Assembly (NCBI GenBank): GCA_965223355.1
Contig: CBDCWE010000003.1
Coordinates: 3,472,001 to 3,536,000 of the forward strand
Direction: 5' to 3'
From: Tectiglobus sp965223355
Lineage (GTDB): Bacteria > Pseudomonadota > Alphaproteobacteria > Rhizobiales > Hyphomicrobiaceae
DNA length: 64,000 nt
The notes under the pieces were generated by a model. It was not told the DNA's origin. It saw nothing but the letters and a program-made list of their open reading frames with translations, and did not search any database. This document shows positions 26,910 through 36,470 of this stretch, piece after piece. The position numbers and the translations under genes were made by a program. Each line of letters opens with the position of its first letter. Position 1 is the stretch's first letter.

Positions 26910-27854
26910 ATGCCAACGGCCCAGCGCCAACTGTCGGACTTTCTGACCGCCATCGCCGCCGAGCGTGGTGCGGCGAAGAACACGCTCGCGGCCTATGAAC
27001 GTGACCTCGATCACTTTCTGGGTTTTCTCGACCGCCGCGGATTGGCCATCGCGGACCTGCGTACGCCGGACATTTCCGCCTACTTGCGCCGTCTCGGCGA
27101 GGAGGGTCTGGCCGCCAGCTCAAGGGCGCGCCGCCTATCGGCGGTGCGCCAGTTCTTGAAGTTTCTGGTCGTCGAAGGCTGCCTCGATGACAATCCGGCC
27201 GATCGCACCGCCACGCCGAAACAGCGGCGCGCGTTGCCGAAAATCCTGTCCGTCGATGAGGTCGACCGGCTGATCAGCGCCGCCCAGGACAGGATCGACG
27301 GGACCAGCGGCAAAGACCGCCTCAAGGCCTTGCGGCTCTACTGCCTGATGGAAATGCTCTATGCCACGGGCATGCGCGTCAGTGAACTGGTTTCGCTGCA
27401 GCGCACCGTGCTGAAGGGCGACAGACGCGTGCTGAGCATCATCGGCAAAGGCCGGCGGCAGCGGCAAGTTCCGCTCAATACGGCCGCACGACAAGCCCTG
27501 GACCGTTATTTGGACGCGTGCATGAGCGATGAGCTCGGCTCGGCGACGACGCGCATGTCGAAATGGTTGTTTCCGGCCCGCAGCGCGCAGGGTTACCTGC
27601 CGCGCCAACGGTTTGCCAGCGAACTCAAGGACCTGGCGGTTGCAGCACAGATCGACCCGTCGCGGGTCAGCCCGCACGTTCTGCGCCATGCCTTCGCCAG
27701 TCATCTGCTGGATCGCGGTGCCGATTTGCGCGCGGTCCAGAAGCTGCTTGGCCATGCCGACATATCAACCACCGAGATCTACACGCACGTGCTGGAAGAG
27801 CGCCTCAAAACGCTGGTTCACGAGCACCATCCGCTGGCGACAACCGCCAAGTAG
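26910..27854 (+). CDS. xerD: Site-specific tyrosine recombinase XerD
   Basis: A 314-residue tyrosine recombinase with an N-terminal SAM-like DNA-binding domain (about 3-90) and a C-terminal catalytic domain (110-305). All catalytic residues are present: Arg156 (GMRVSEL), Lys180 (GKGRRQ), His256 and Arg259 (SPHVLRHAF), His282 (LGHADIS) and Tyr291 (EIYTHV). With XerC it resolves chromosome dimers at dif during division. ATG 26910 is chosen; an in-frame GTG two codons earlier is possible. The order xerD then accA is widespread in alphaproteobacteria and identifies it as the housekeeping Xer protein rather than an integrase. Confidence 0.92.
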   Translation: MPTAQRQLSDFLTAIAAERGAAKNTLAAYERDLDHFLGFLDRRGLAIADLRTPDISAYLRRLGEEGLAASSRARRLSAVRQFLKFLVVEGCLDDNPADRTATPKQRRALPKILSVDEVDRLISAAQDRIDGTSGKDRLKALRLYCLMEMLYATGMRVSELVSLQRTVLKGDRRVLSIIGKGRRQRQVPLNTAARQALDRYLDACMSDELGSATTRMSKWLFPARSAQGYLPRQRFASELKDLAVAAQIDPSRVSPHVLRHAFASHLLDRGADLRAVQKLLGHADISTTEIYTHVLEERLKTLVHEHHPLATTAK

Positions 27855-28040
27855 GCGCGCCGTTTCGATTGGCGGCGGATAGCGTGCAACGTGTTGTTTG
27901 CGCAACCAGACTGTTCGGCCGAACTGTTCAGCATTGTCGCAGCTGCGACTTGACAATGGTGATCCGAGATCCTTTGTGCAGTCTCAAATCAGGCCGTCGC
28001 CCTGGGCAACGGTGGTCTCAACGCAACCGGCGGTATCGAC

Positions 28041-29009
28041 GTGGAAACGAACAACATCCGCACCTATCTTGATTTCGAAAAGCCGATCGCCGAGCTTGAA
28101 AGCAAGGTCAGCGAACTGCAGGCGCTGAGCAGTGACGAAGATTCGGTTTCGATTGGCGATGAAATCGAGAAGCTGCAGCAAAAGGCGCAGCAGGCGCTGC
28201 TCGATACCTACGCCAAGTTGACGCCATGGCAGAAGACACAGGTGGCACGCCATCCCGACCGTCCCCACTGTATGGATTTTATCAACGCGCTCATCGATGA
28301 TTTCACGCCGCTGGCCGGTGATCGCTATTTTGCGGAAGATGCGGCCATCATTGGCGGCCTCGGCCGTCTGGGTGAGCGATCAGTCGTCCTACTCGGCCAT
28401 GAAAAGGGGTCGGATACCGAAAGCCGCATCCGGCACAATTTCGGTATGGCCCGACCGGAAGGATACCGCAAAGCGGTTCGCCTGATGGAGATGGCCGACC
28501 GGTTCGGCCTGCCGGTGCTGACGATCGTCGACACCGCCGGAGCCTATCCCGGCATTGGCGCCGAAGAGCGCGGACAGGCCGAGGCGATTGCACGCTCGAC
28601 CGACTGCTGCCTCGGCCTCGGCGTGCCGGTTGTCTCGATTATCGTCGGTGAAGGGGGCTCCGGCGGCGCCGTGGCAATCGCCACCGCCAACCGGGTCATG
28701 ATGCTTGAGCATGCAATCTATACGGTCGCTTCACCGGAAGCGGCCGCATCGATCCTGTGGCGCGACTCGGACCGGGCAATCGATGCTGCAACCAACATGA
28801 AGATCACCGCCCAGGATCTGTTCGATCTGAAGGTAGTCGACAAAGTCATCGAAGAACCCGTTGGCGGTGCGCATCGCGACCAGGATGCAGCGATCGCGGC
28901 CGCCGGTGAGGCCATCGAAAGCGCATTGCAAGAGTTCGACGGACAAACACCGGATCAGATCCGCAAGCACCGCCATGATCGCTTTCTCGATATCGGCCGC
29001 ACGCTGTGA
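28041..29009 (+). CDS. accA: Acetyl-CoA carboxylase carboxyltransferase subunit alpha
   Basis: A 322-residue carboxyltransferase alpha subunit; with AccD it transfers the carboxyl group from biotin to acetyl-CoA to make malonyl-CoA for fatty acid synthesis. Conserved parts are TYLDFEKPIAELESKV, the coiled N-terminal region, TPWQKTQVARHPDRPH, PVLTIVDTAGAYPGIGAEER, and the GEGGSGGAVAIA oxyanion segment. It begins with GTG at 28041, there being no ATG before the conserved TYLDFEKP; the ribosome site is weak. Length is family-typical. The position after xerD is conserved in alphaproteobacteria. Confidence 0.95.
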   Translation: METNNIRTYLDFEKPIAELESKVSELQALSSDEDSVSIGDEIEKLQQKAQQALLDTYAKLTPWQKTQVARHPDRPHCMDFINALIDDFTPLAGDRYFAEDAAIIGGLGRLGERSVVLLGHEKGSDTESRIRHNFGMARPEGYRKAVRLMEMADRFGLPVLTIVDTAGAYPGIGAEERGQAEAIARSTDCCLGLGVPVVSIIVGEGGSGGAVAIATANRVMMLEHAIYTVASPEAAASILWRDSDRAIDAATNMKITAQDLFDLKVVDKVIEEPVGGAHRDQDAAIAAAGEAIESALQEFDGQTPDQIRKHRHDRFLDIGRTL

Positions 29010-29213
29010 TCGGGATATTGCACAATCAGCGATCGCGGCTTGCTGGTGCGGCTTCACCATCAAAGCCGCGCGAACTCACTCGGGCGGCTGCACCGGGCGA
29101 ATTAGACCATTTGCGCTCTTCAAGCGGGTCCACATCGCCGGCCCGCCGACGGCGCCAATGATCTCAGATTTCACGTCGAACCCTACCGCAATCATAAGGA
29201 CCCGGCTGCACCC

Positions 29214-30428
29214 ATGACTGTCGAACTGGACTACCGCCCGTCGGCACCGGCGGCGCTTGATGGTATCCGCGTTCTGGATTTGTCGCGGCTGGTCGCCGGC
29301 AACGCGATCACCCACCTGCTGGCCGATCACGGCGCCGAGGTAATCAAGGTCGAGCGGCCCGGTGCCGGCGATGATCTGCGCAATTGGAAGACCAAAGGCA
29401 TCACCGTCCACTGGAAGGTTTACTGCCGCAACAAAAAGTCCGTAACGCTGGATCTGCGTCAGGCGCGTGGCAAGGCGCTGTTGCTCGATCTCGCCGAACG
29501 CGCCGACGTTCTCGTTGAAAACTTCAAGCCCGGCACACTGGAAGCCTGGGGCATTGGTCCCGGCGTTCTGCAGGCCCGCCAACGGCGCCTGACGATCGTG
29601 CGCGTCTCCGGCTGGGGCCAGACCGGAATGTATTCCCACAAGCCGGGGTTCGGCAGCCTGGTCGAAGCGATGTCGGGGTTTGCCGCCATGAACGGTTTTG
29701 GCGATCGCCCGCCGGTGCTTCCGCCGCTCGCCCTGGCCGACATGATTGCCGGCCTCTACGGTGCGTTTTCCGTGATGGTCGCGGTTCGCAACGTCGAGAC
29801 CAAAGGCGGCAAGGGCCAGATCATCGACCTGCCGTTGTTTGATCCGATCCATTCAATCCTGGGGCCGATGGCCGCGCAATACCGCTTGACGGACAAAGTT
29901 CCGCAGCGCACCGGCTCACGGTCAAATCAAACGGCACCGCGCAATGCCTATCGCACCAGCGACGGCAAGTATGTGGCGCTGTCGGCCTCCATGCAGGCGA
30001 TGGCGGAACGCTTCTTCAAGGCGATCGGGCGCGAAGACCTGGTCGACGACCCGAAGTTCAAGACCAACACCGATCGCGTCGCAAACAATGACGAACTGGA
30101 CCCGATCGTCGCCGCGTTCATGGCCGCCAGGACCCAGGACGAGTTGCTTGAGCTGTTCGAGGCGGCGGATGTCACGGTCGGACCGGTGGCGGATATCGCG
30201 CAGCTGATCGATCATCCCTACATCAATGATCGCGCGATCATCGTTGATTTACCGGATCCCGAGATGGGCCGTCTGCCAATGCACAACGTCATCCCGGGAA
30301 TGTCGCAAACCCCGCCGGCGATTCGCACACCCGCGCCGGACCTCGGCCAGCACAACGGCGAAATCTACGGCGAGCTTGGCCTGAGTGCGGGCGACCTTGA
30401 TGCGCTGAAGCAGCGCGGCGTCATCTGA
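29214..30428 (+). CDS. CaiB/BaiF family III CoA-transferase
   Basis: A 404-residue family III CoA-transferase, moving CoA between an acyl-CoA and a free acid. N-terminal LDLSRLVAGNAITHLLADHG and GAEVIKVERPGAGDDLR bind CoA. LALADMIAGLYGAFSV holds the conserved aspartate that forms the acyl anhydride, and GKGQIIDLPLFD is the following strand. The gene stands about 200 bases after accA. A second paralogue lies at 34967. Donor and acceptor are unknown. Confidence 0.9.
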   Translation: MTVELDYRPSAPAALDGIRVLDLSRLVAGNAITHLLADHGAEVIKVERPGAGDDLRNWKTKGITVHWKVYCRNKKSVTLDLRQARGKALLLDLAERADVLVENFKPGTLEAWGIGPGVLQARQRRLTIVRVSGWGQTGMYSHKPGFGSLVEAMSGFAAMNGFGDRPPVLPPLALADMIAGLYGAFSVMVAVRNVETKGGKGQIIDLPLFDPIHSILGPMAAQYRLTDKVPQRTGSRSNQTAPRNAYRTSDGKYVALSASMQAMAERFFKAIGREDLVDDPKFKTNTDRVANNDELDPIVAAFMAARTQDELLELFEAADVTVGPVADIAQLIDHPYINDRAIIVDLPDPEMGRLPMHNVIPGMSQTPPAIRTPAPDLGQHNGEIYGELGLSAGDLDALKQRGVI

Positions 30429-30680
30429 ACGCAACGAATGCATTCGCCCGTTTTGTGGTGAGAAGGACGCTCGCGAAATAACAAAGCCAGCCGGACTGGG
30501 CATTTGCTCGCGGTGACCAATAATATCGCCTCAAGCCGACCCGCAGGGCCGGGCACTTTTTGTGCGCCGGCTGCGTTGCGCGCTGCTTATGGTCCATGCA
30601 CCACCGTGCGTCGTGCAACAGTCCTGTTGCTTTGCGCCCGAACTTGCTAAAAGCCGCCCCGACGGCAACAGGAGATCGCC

Positions 30681-31445
30681 ATGACCGGACCGGTAGTCGG
30701 CATCATCGCCAATGCGCACCTCTTGGAGGAGCGCATTTCCGTGCAGCTGGCGGGTGAGCGCAACCTGCGGGCCGTCGCCGATGTTTGCGGCGCCTTACCG
30801 CTGATGTTTGCGGGCGACCCGAAGGTAACCGACATTGCCGCATTGCTCGATGTTGTCGACGGTGTTGTCCTGACCGGCGCCCGCGCGAACGTTCACCCGA
30901 CCAGGTTCGGAGCCGAGCCCCACCCCGCCTACGAACCCTATGATGAAAACCGCGATGACGTTGCCTTAACGCTGACGCGCGTCTGCGTTGAGCGTGGCGT
31001 GCCGCTTCTGGGGATCTGCCGCGGCTTTCAGGAAATGGCGGTCGCCTTTGGCAGCACTCTTCATCCCGAAATCCGTGACATTCCCGGCCGCATGAATCAC
31101 CGCGCACCGCGCATCGAAACCGGTGAAATTCATCCCGACCCCGAGGTCGTCTTTGCCGATCGCCACGACGTCGCACTGACCGAAGGCGGCACCCTGTGCA
31201 AACTCTATGGTCGCGACAAGATAAGGGTGAACTCGCTGCACGGTCAGGGCATTGAAGAAGCCGGTGAGCGCCTCCTCGTCGAGGGTATCGCCGAGGATGG
31301 CACCGTCGAGGCCATCCGCATTGCCGAGGCGCCGGGATTTGCGCTGGGCGTGCAGTGGCATGCGGAATATGACCCGCAGACCAATCCGATCAATCGCACG
31401 CTGTTTGAAGCATTCGCCTCCGCCTTGACCGCCGGGCGCCATTGA
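30681..31445 (+). CDS. Gamma-glutamyl-GABA hydrolase-like class I glutamine amidotransferase
   Basis: A 254-residue PuuD-like peptidase C26 protein. The catalytic triad is Cys113 in LLGICRGFQEM, His227 and Glu229 in VQWHAEYDP. Related enzymes release GABA from gamma-glutamyl-GABA in putrescine breakdown or hydrolyse other gamma-glutamyl compounds. No other putrescine genes are seen here, so the substrate is uncertain. ATG 30681 follows AACAGGAG at about 30668-30675. About 250 bases without visible features separate it from the CoA-transferase. Confidence 0.88.
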   Translation: MTGPVVGIIANAHLLEERISVQLAGERNLRAVADVCGALPLMFAGDPKVTDIAALLDVVDGVVLTGARANVHPTRFGAEPHPAYEPYDENRDDVALTLTRVCVERGVPLLGICRGFQEMAVAFGSTLHPEIRDIPGRMNHRAPRIETGEIHPDPEVVFADRHDVALTEGGTLCKLYGRDKIRVNSLHGQGIEEAGERLLVEGIAEDGTVEAIRIAEAPGFALGVQWHAEYDPQTNPINRTLFEAFASALTAGRH

Positions 31446-31664
31446 GCGCTGGCTGCGTTGCGCGTCCATGAAGTGCCTCAATTCATAGGCGGGGAGTATA
31501 ACCCGCTTACGCCATCGTGCCATAGCTGTCAGTTCGGCATTGATCTCGATCAATGCTCCATTGGCCGGGGCCCTTCGGGATGGGGTCGGTTTGGTGTGGA
31601 GCCACCCGGACAGAGTGGTCGTCTGTCCATTCCGATCGATCATCGTGCTGGCCGATCGACCATC

Positions 31665-32468
31665 ATGCTGGAGCGCAATGGAGTGGTTGCAGTGGAAAGC
31701 AACGGCGTTTCAATCGAGAAGCAAGACGTTCCGGTCGCCAAAGTGACCTTGGCGGATATCGCCCGCATCACTGCTGCCGGGCTTCGCGATTTCCTGTCGG
31801 CACCGCAATACGGTCTGGCGCTCGCCGGATTTTTTGTTGTCGGTGGCTGGTTGCTCGTTTTCCTGCTGTGGATCGTGCAGCTGATTTATCTGATCTACCC
31901 GGTGGCGATGGGTTTTGCGCTGGTCGCACCGTTTGCCGCCGTCGGGTTCTATGCTGTCTCACGCCTGCTTGAACGTGGTGAGGCCGTGACCTGGTCGCAC
32001 GTCTGGGCCGGAATTAGGCAGGCAACCAAGCACGACTTGAGATGGATGGCGGTGTTTACCGGCTTCGCCTTTTTCTTTTGGGTCGACATGGCAGCGATTT
32101 TGTTCTTCACGATGATAGGCGCGAATTCGATTGGGCCGGAGTTCTTTAGCCGGCTGTTTACGACAACCGACGGACTGATATTTCTGGTGGTCGGCAATGC
32201 GGCGGGCGCTGCCATCGCGCTCGCGGTGTTTTCCGTCTCGGCCATTTCTTTTCCGATGCTGTTTGATCGCGACGTCGACATCGGAACGGCGATCATGACC
32301 AGCGTTCGCCTGGTCCGGAACAATGCCGTAGCAATGATTGTGTGGTGCGCGGTGATCGCGTTCAGTGTCGCAGTGTCGATTGCGACCGGGCTGATTGGAT
32401 TGTTGATCGTCATGCCGGTTGTTGGCCACGCGACCTGGCATCTCTACCGCCACGCGGTTGCCGACTGA
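31665..32468 (+). CDS. DUF2189 family membrane protein
   Basis: A 267-residue integral membrane protein with about six hydrophobic segments. The family-like opening is LADIARITAAGLRDFLSAPQ, followed by paired helices around 45-100 and four more to the end. I start it at ATG 31665 (MLERNGVVAV); the frame extends upstream to 31458 but that part has no family resemblance and lacks a ribosome site. DUF2189 proteins are cytochrome-oxidase-subunit-like in older annotations, with no proven role. Gene ends about 95 bases before repeat copy B. Confidence 0.75.
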   Translation: MLERNGVVAVESNGVSIEKQDVPVAKVTLADIARITAAGLRDFLSAPQYGLALAGFFVVGGWLLVFLLWIVQLIYLIYPVAMGFALVAPFAAVGFYAVSRLLERGEAVTWSHVWAGIRQATKHDLRWMAVFTGFAFFFWVDMAAILFFTMIGANSIGPEFFSRLFTTTDGLIFLVVGNAAGAAIALAVFSVSAISFPMLFDRDVDIGTAIMTSVRLVRNNAVAMIVWCAVIAFSVAVSIATGLIGLLIVMPVVGHATWHLYRHAVAD

Positions 32469-32562
32469 AGCGGCCGCCGATGGCCCGGGTCAATCAGGCC
32501 CCGCCCGTCAGATCATGGGCTTTGTGGCGGTGAAGTGATCAGGTTAGGGATCTTCTGGATGC

Positions 32563-32659
32563 ATCCGGGGTCCAGGGGATGATCCCCTGGTCGGGGTGTT
32601 TGAGGGGCGGACAGCCCCTCATCGATCGCCGCTTGGCGGCGATTGGTTAAGGGCTCGGC
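32563..32659 (+). repeat. Mosaic hairpin repeat, copy B (three stem-loops, truncated fourth)
   Basis: Contains CCAGGGGATGATCCCCTGG (32572-32590), GAGGGGC with GCCCCTC, and TCGCCGCTTGGCGGCGA, then only the left arm GTTAAGGGC of the fourth stem. The left flank ATCCGGGGTCC and right flank GGCGATTGGTTAAGG are shared with copies E and F, defining a short subfamily. The remaining bases to 32700 contain a half palindrome related to that at 12.5 kb. The region 32469-32791 has no gene. Confidence 0.8.
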
Positions 32660-32791
32660 GCACCGCTTGGAAACAGAATTGGTTCCAATTTAAGGTTTTA
32701 TGCTTGAGACGCCACGGGGCTGGACATCAGGCCGGCACATGGCGAGGGTAGAGCGCGCTTTTTTTGTACGTGTAACCGGCGGAGGAAACGG

Positions 32792-33574
32792 ATGATCAAG
32801 GTCGAAAACAAGGCCAAGCAGCGGCTCGAGAACGGTGAACTATCGCTCGGTGTGGGACTGCGCCAGGCGCGGACGGTCGACATCGCCAAGGCCATGAAGG
32901 CGGCCGGCTTCGACTGGCTGTTCATCGACATGGAACACAACACCATGAACATCGACACCGCGACGCAGATTGCTGTGGCCGCGCACGATGCCGGCATCAC
33001 ACCGATCGTCCGCGTGCCGGGCTTCGAGCATCATCACGCGAGCCGGGTTTTGGACGGCGGCGCCCAGGGCATTGTCGTACCGCATGTCGATGATCCGGAG
33101 ACCGCCGCCCGTATGGTGGCGAACTGCCGATATCCGCCGGTTGGCAAGCGCTCGATGACCGGCGCGCTACCGCAGTTGGACTTTGCATCGCACCCGATTG
33201 GCGATATGGCCGCTGCGATCAACGATGGCACCCTTCTCGTCGTGATGCTCGAAACCCCGACGGCGATCGCCAACGCGGACGCCATCGCAGCTGTTGCCGG
33301 CGTTGATGCGCTGTTGATCGGCACCAACGATCTCTGTCTGGACATGGGTATTCCAGGTCAATTCGATCACCCGGACGTTGCGGCGGCCTATGAAACCATG
33401 GTGGCGGCCTGCAAGAAGCACGGCAAACACCCGGGTATGGGCGGCGTCTATCATCCCGAGCTCATGAAGAAATACATCGACATTGGCGCGCGGCTGATCC
33501 TGTCCGGCAGCGATTTCGCGTTCATGATGTCGGGGGCAAGGGCGCAGGCCGCCCAGGTCCGCGCGATGATCTAG
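32792..33574 (+). CDS. HpcH/HpaI aldolase family protein
   Basis: A 260-residue class II pyruvate-type aldolase. It has FDWLFIDMEHNTMN (about 43-56), the metal- and substrate-binding GAQGIVVPHVDDPE, and GVDALLIGTNDLCLDMG, all typical of the 2-keto-3-deoxy/4-hydroxy-2-oxoacid aldolase group. It should cleave or form a C-C bond next to pyruvate with a divalent metal. GGAGG about 10 bases upstream supports ATG 32792. It sits between repeat copies B and C. The aldehyde partner cannot be predicted. Confidence 0.88.
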   Translation: MIKVENKAKQRLENGELSLGVGLRQARTVDIAKAMKAAGFDWLFIDMEHNTMNIDTATQIAVAAHDAGITPIVRVPGFEHHHASRVLDGGAQGIVVPHVDDPETAARMVANCRYPPVGKRSMTGALPQLDFASHPIGDMAAAINDGTLLVVMLETPTAIANADAIAAVAGVDALLIGTNDLCLDMGIPGQFDHPDVAAAYETMVAACKKHGKHPGMGGVYHPELMKKYIDIGARLILSGSDFAFMMSGARAQAAQVRAMI

Positions 33575-33666
33575 CAGCCGTTGGCATTCAGGGGGGCAGG
33601 TCCGCTTGCGAATGTGGTTCAAGATCGCAGGCGCCCGCCAGCACACCGCCGACGCAAAAGGGCGAC

Positions 33667-33842
33667 TTAAGGACCCTCCGGTCAAATCACGCGTTTCCAA
33701 AGGGCAATGCCCTTTGGTCGGGTTGTTAGGGTTGAAAGCCCTAACGTATCGCCGCTGCGCGGCGATTTTTGAGGGGTTTGTCAGCCCCTCAATCTCCCCG
33801 ACCAGGGGATCATCCCCTGGACCACGGACTTATTCAGAGGTT
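33667..33842 (-). repeat. Mosaic hairpin repeat, copy C (five stem-loops, reverse orientation)
   Basis: Read on the minus strand it begins CCTCTGAATAAGTCC, as copy A does, then has all five stem-loops: 33802-33820 (CCAGGGG type), about 33770-33790, 33749-33765 (TCGCCGC type), about 33726-33744 and 33697-33717 (CCAAAGGGC type). The right end GGAAACGCGTGATTTGACC also matches copy A. It lies between two same-strand genes, within an otherwise gene-free stretch 33575-34004. Confidence 0.85.
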
Positions 33843-34004
33843 CCCGAGAATTGTACAAGAACGGTCATCGCCTGACAGTGGCCCGCGACCATTGTCGTTG
33901 CCGATCCTTGGCACCGCATCCGGAGCTGCCGCAGCGCTTGATTGCCGACGACCTCCTCCTGCGTTTATTGTCCTAAAAAAAGCGCCAACCGGAGGAATGC
34001 ACCC

Positions 34005-34967
34005 ATGTCCGACTTGCCGTCGTCCGTCGAAATACATGAAGAAGGCCCCCGTGAAGGATTTCAGATTGAACCCGGACCGATCGCAACGGCCGACAAGATC
34101 CGATTGATCGAGGCGCTGGCCGAGACCGGACTGAAGCACATCCAGGTTTGCTCGTTCGTCAATCCCAAACTGGTGCCGGGTTGGGCCGATGCAGAAGATG
34201 TGGTCGCCGCCTTCAAGGCCAAGGCCGGCGTCACCTATACGGCGCTCTGGTTCAATGCCCGCGGATTGGACCGCGCGCTTGCTTTTTCCGACAAGTTAAC
34301 CAACACTGGTTCCATTTCGCTCGCCGCATCCGATGCCTTCAGCCGGCAGAACCTCAACCGCAGCCACGCCGACAACCTCGAGGCCATGCGCAAGCAAACC
34401 GCGCTGCATCTGGAAAGGGGTCTGGTGGTGCGACGCATTGGCGTGATGGCGGCCTTCGGCTGCAACTATCAGGGCGACATCGAGGCGGGCGACGTCGTTC
34501 GCACGATCGCTGACGGCCTCGGTATCGCGCGCGAATTCGAGACGGACATCACGCTGCTCTCGCTCGCCGACACCATGGGCTGGGCGACGCCAGCCCGGAT
34601 CGATCGGGTCGTCGGCGAAGTGCGCGATCGCTGGCCCGACAAGACCATTGCCCTCCACCTCCACAACACGCGCGGACTTGCCGTCGCCAACGCCCACGCC
34701 GGCCTGCGCCTCGGCGTAACCCGGTTTGACTCGACCGTAGCCGGCCTGGGCGGCTGCCCGTTCGCCGGCCAAAAGGGCGCGGCCGGCAATATCTGCACCG
34801 AGGAGCTCGTGCTGCTGTGCGAGGAGATGGGCATTGCCACCGGTGTCGATCTCGACAGTCTCATCGAGGTCGGCCGCATGGCCGAAGACATTGTCGGCCA
34901 CGTCCTGCCGAGCGAACTGATCCACGCCGGCAGTCTCAACGCGTTTCGTCGGAGGGCCGCCGCCTGA
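34005..34967 (+). CDS. Hydroxymethylglutaryl-CoA lyase-like enzyme
   Basis: A 320-residue HMGL-like TIM-barrel lyase. Metal ligands His218 and His220 lie in LHLHNTRGLA, and Cys251 in GLGGCPFAGQK is the flexible-loop cysteine of the family. The N-terminal motif reads EEGPREGFQIE: Arg16 is kept, but Glu17 replaces the usual metal-binding aspartate. GGAGGA at 33991-33996 fixes ATG 34005. The stop overlaps the following CoA-transferase (TGATG), so the two act together; activation of a hydroxy-dicarboxylate by CoA transfer followed by cleavage is a natural pathway. HMG-CoA itself is only one candidate substrate. Confidence 0.87.
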   Translation: MSDLPSSVEIHEEGPREGFQIEPGPIATADKIRLIEALAETGLKHIQVCSFVNPKLVPGWADAEDVVAAFKAKAGVTYTALWFNARGLDRALAFSDKLTNTGSISLAASDAFSRQNLNRSHADNLEAMRKQTALHLERGLVVRRIGVMAAFGCNYQGDIEAGDVVRTIADGLGIAREFETDITLLSLADTMGWATPARIDRVVGEVRDRWPDKTIALHLHNTRGLAVANAHAGLRLGVTRFDSTVAGLGGCPFAGQKGAAGNICTEELVLLCEEMGIATGVDLDSLIEVGRMAEDIVGHVLPSELIHAGSLNAFRRRAAA

Positions 34968-36172
34968 TGTCTGCCTCTCCCTTGACCGGTATCCGCGTGC
35001 TCGAGTTCAGCCACGCCGTGATGGGCCCCACTGCAGGCCTGATCATGGCTGAAATGGGCGCGGAAGTCATAAAGGTCGAACCGGCCCCGGACGGTGACCA
35101 CACGCGCCGGCTTGGCGGCTTCGCCGCCGGCTTCTTCGCCGCGCTCAACCGCAACAAAAAGTCGATTGCCATCGACCTCAAACGGTCCGATGGCCAGGCC
35201 GTCCTGCATCGCCTCGCGGCCTCGGCAGACGTGGTCATGGAAAACTACGCCCCCGGCACGATGGACCGGCTCGGCTGCGGATACGAAGCATTGGCGCAGG
35301 TCAATCCCCGCCTCATCTATCTGGCCTTGAAAGGTTATCTCAGGGGCCCCTATGAGCATCGCCCGGCGCTCGACGAGGTCGTCCAGTTTCAAAGCGGTCT
35401 TGCCTACATGACCGGCCCGCCCGGCCGGCCGCTGCGTGCCGGTGCTTCGATCATCGATATTCTCGGTGCCTCATTCGGAGTCAACGCCGCCCAGGCTGCT
35501 TTGCTCGAACGCGAACGTACGGGTACGGGGCAGCGAATTGGCAGCGCGCTGTTCGAGAGTGCCGCCTTCCTGATGTCAATACCAATGGCCGGCATTGCGG
35601 CGACCGGCAGGGAACCGCCGCCGATGCCTGCCCGCCACGGCGCCTGGGCGATCTATGATGTGTTCAAGACCGCCGGTGATGGGGCCCTGTTTGTCGGCGT
35701 GACCAGTGACCAACAGTGGCAGCGGTTCAGCGATGAGTTTGGTCTGGATGAACTGGCCAAAGACCCGCGGCTGGAGACCAATGTCACGAGGATCGATGAG
35801 CGTCCCTGGCTCATTCCGGCCGTGCAGGAGGTCCTCGAAAAACTGCCGCAGAAGGAGGTCGAGAAACGCTGCGAACGTGCCAATGTGTCATGGGCACCGG
35901 TCGGCAGGCCGGTCGACCTCTTCACCGATCGGCATTTGCTCGCGACCGGTGGTTTGCTGGACGTATTCGTGTCGCGCTTCGGCGAGGAGCAAGGCAAGAT
36001 TGCAGGCCTGCCGGCGTTGCCGTTCGAGTTCGGCCCAGATCGCGAGCGCCCGCGTTTGCACCGACAACCGCCTCGCGTCGGCGAGCACAGCCGCGAACTG
36101 CTCTGCTCCAGCGGCTTGTCCGACAACGAAATCGCAGCCCTTATCGACAACAAAGTCATCGCCGCCGCGTAA
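34967..36172 (+). CDS. CaiB/BaiF family III CoA-transferase coupled to the lyase
   Basis: A 401-residue family III CoA-transferase. CoA-binding segments are LEFSHAVMGPTAGLIMAEMG and AEVIKVEPAPDGDHTR; the conserved aspartate is in GASIIDILGASFG. ATG 34967 shares its A with the lyase stop, showing translational coupling. Known relatives include the succinate-hydroxymethylglutarate CoA-transferase, which would supply HMG-CoA to a lyase; itaconate or citramalate transferases are alternatives. The pairing is seen, the substrate is inferred. Confidence 0.88.
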   Translation: MSASPLTGIRVLEFSHAVMGPTAGLIMAEMGAEVIKVEPAPDGDHTRRLGGFAAGFFAALNRNKKSIAIDLKRSDGQAVLHRLAASADVVMENYAPGTMDRLGCGYEALAQVNPRLIYLALKGYLRGPYEHRPALDEVVQFQSGLAYMTGPPGRPLRAGASIIDILGASFGVNAAQAALLERERTGTGQRIGSALFESAAFLMSIPMAGIAATGREPPPMPARHGAWAIYDVFKTAGDGALFVGVTSDQQWQRFSDEFGLDELAKDPRLETNVTRIDERPWLIPAVQEVLEKLPQKEVEKRCERANVSWAPVGRPVDLFTDRHLLATGGLLDVFVSRFGEEQGKIAGLPALPFEFGPDRERPRLHRQPPRVGEHSRELLCSSGLSDNEIAALIDNKVIAAA

Positions 36173-36441
36173 CCGCCAGTCGCGCCGATTGCTTGCGTTG
36201 CGCGGCCTCGGCGCTTGTTTGCGGCCTAAAATGCAGTCGGGCTGCCGATCACGCGCGTTCGTTCACCGTCATCAGTAAACTGACCGTGATGGTGTTCGCA
36301 TCGCCACCCGGATCGGTGCGCCGCATACGTACACGGTTCGATGACTGCTATGCTTAACCGATATGCCACGTTCTGAGCCAATTCCAGTAATACATTGCCT
36401 TGCAACCTTAAATTACACCTACACATATTCCCAACGAAAAG

Positions 36442-36470
36442 TTGAATATTCTTTGCATATGAGATAGATA
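36442..36470 (+). promoter_or_regulatory. Sigma70-like promoter candidate, distal
   Basis: TTGAAT at 36442-36447 and TAGATA at 36465-36470 are separated by 17 bases, in the AT-rich leader about 400 bases before the phosphotransferase gene. Match to consensus is moderate; activity is not shown. Confidence 0.35.

Noticed and set aside
26910..27854. A possible integron or phage integrase
   Set aside because: Length, motifs and the adjoining accA gene match the chromosomal XerD; no att site, tRNA or phage gene is nearby.
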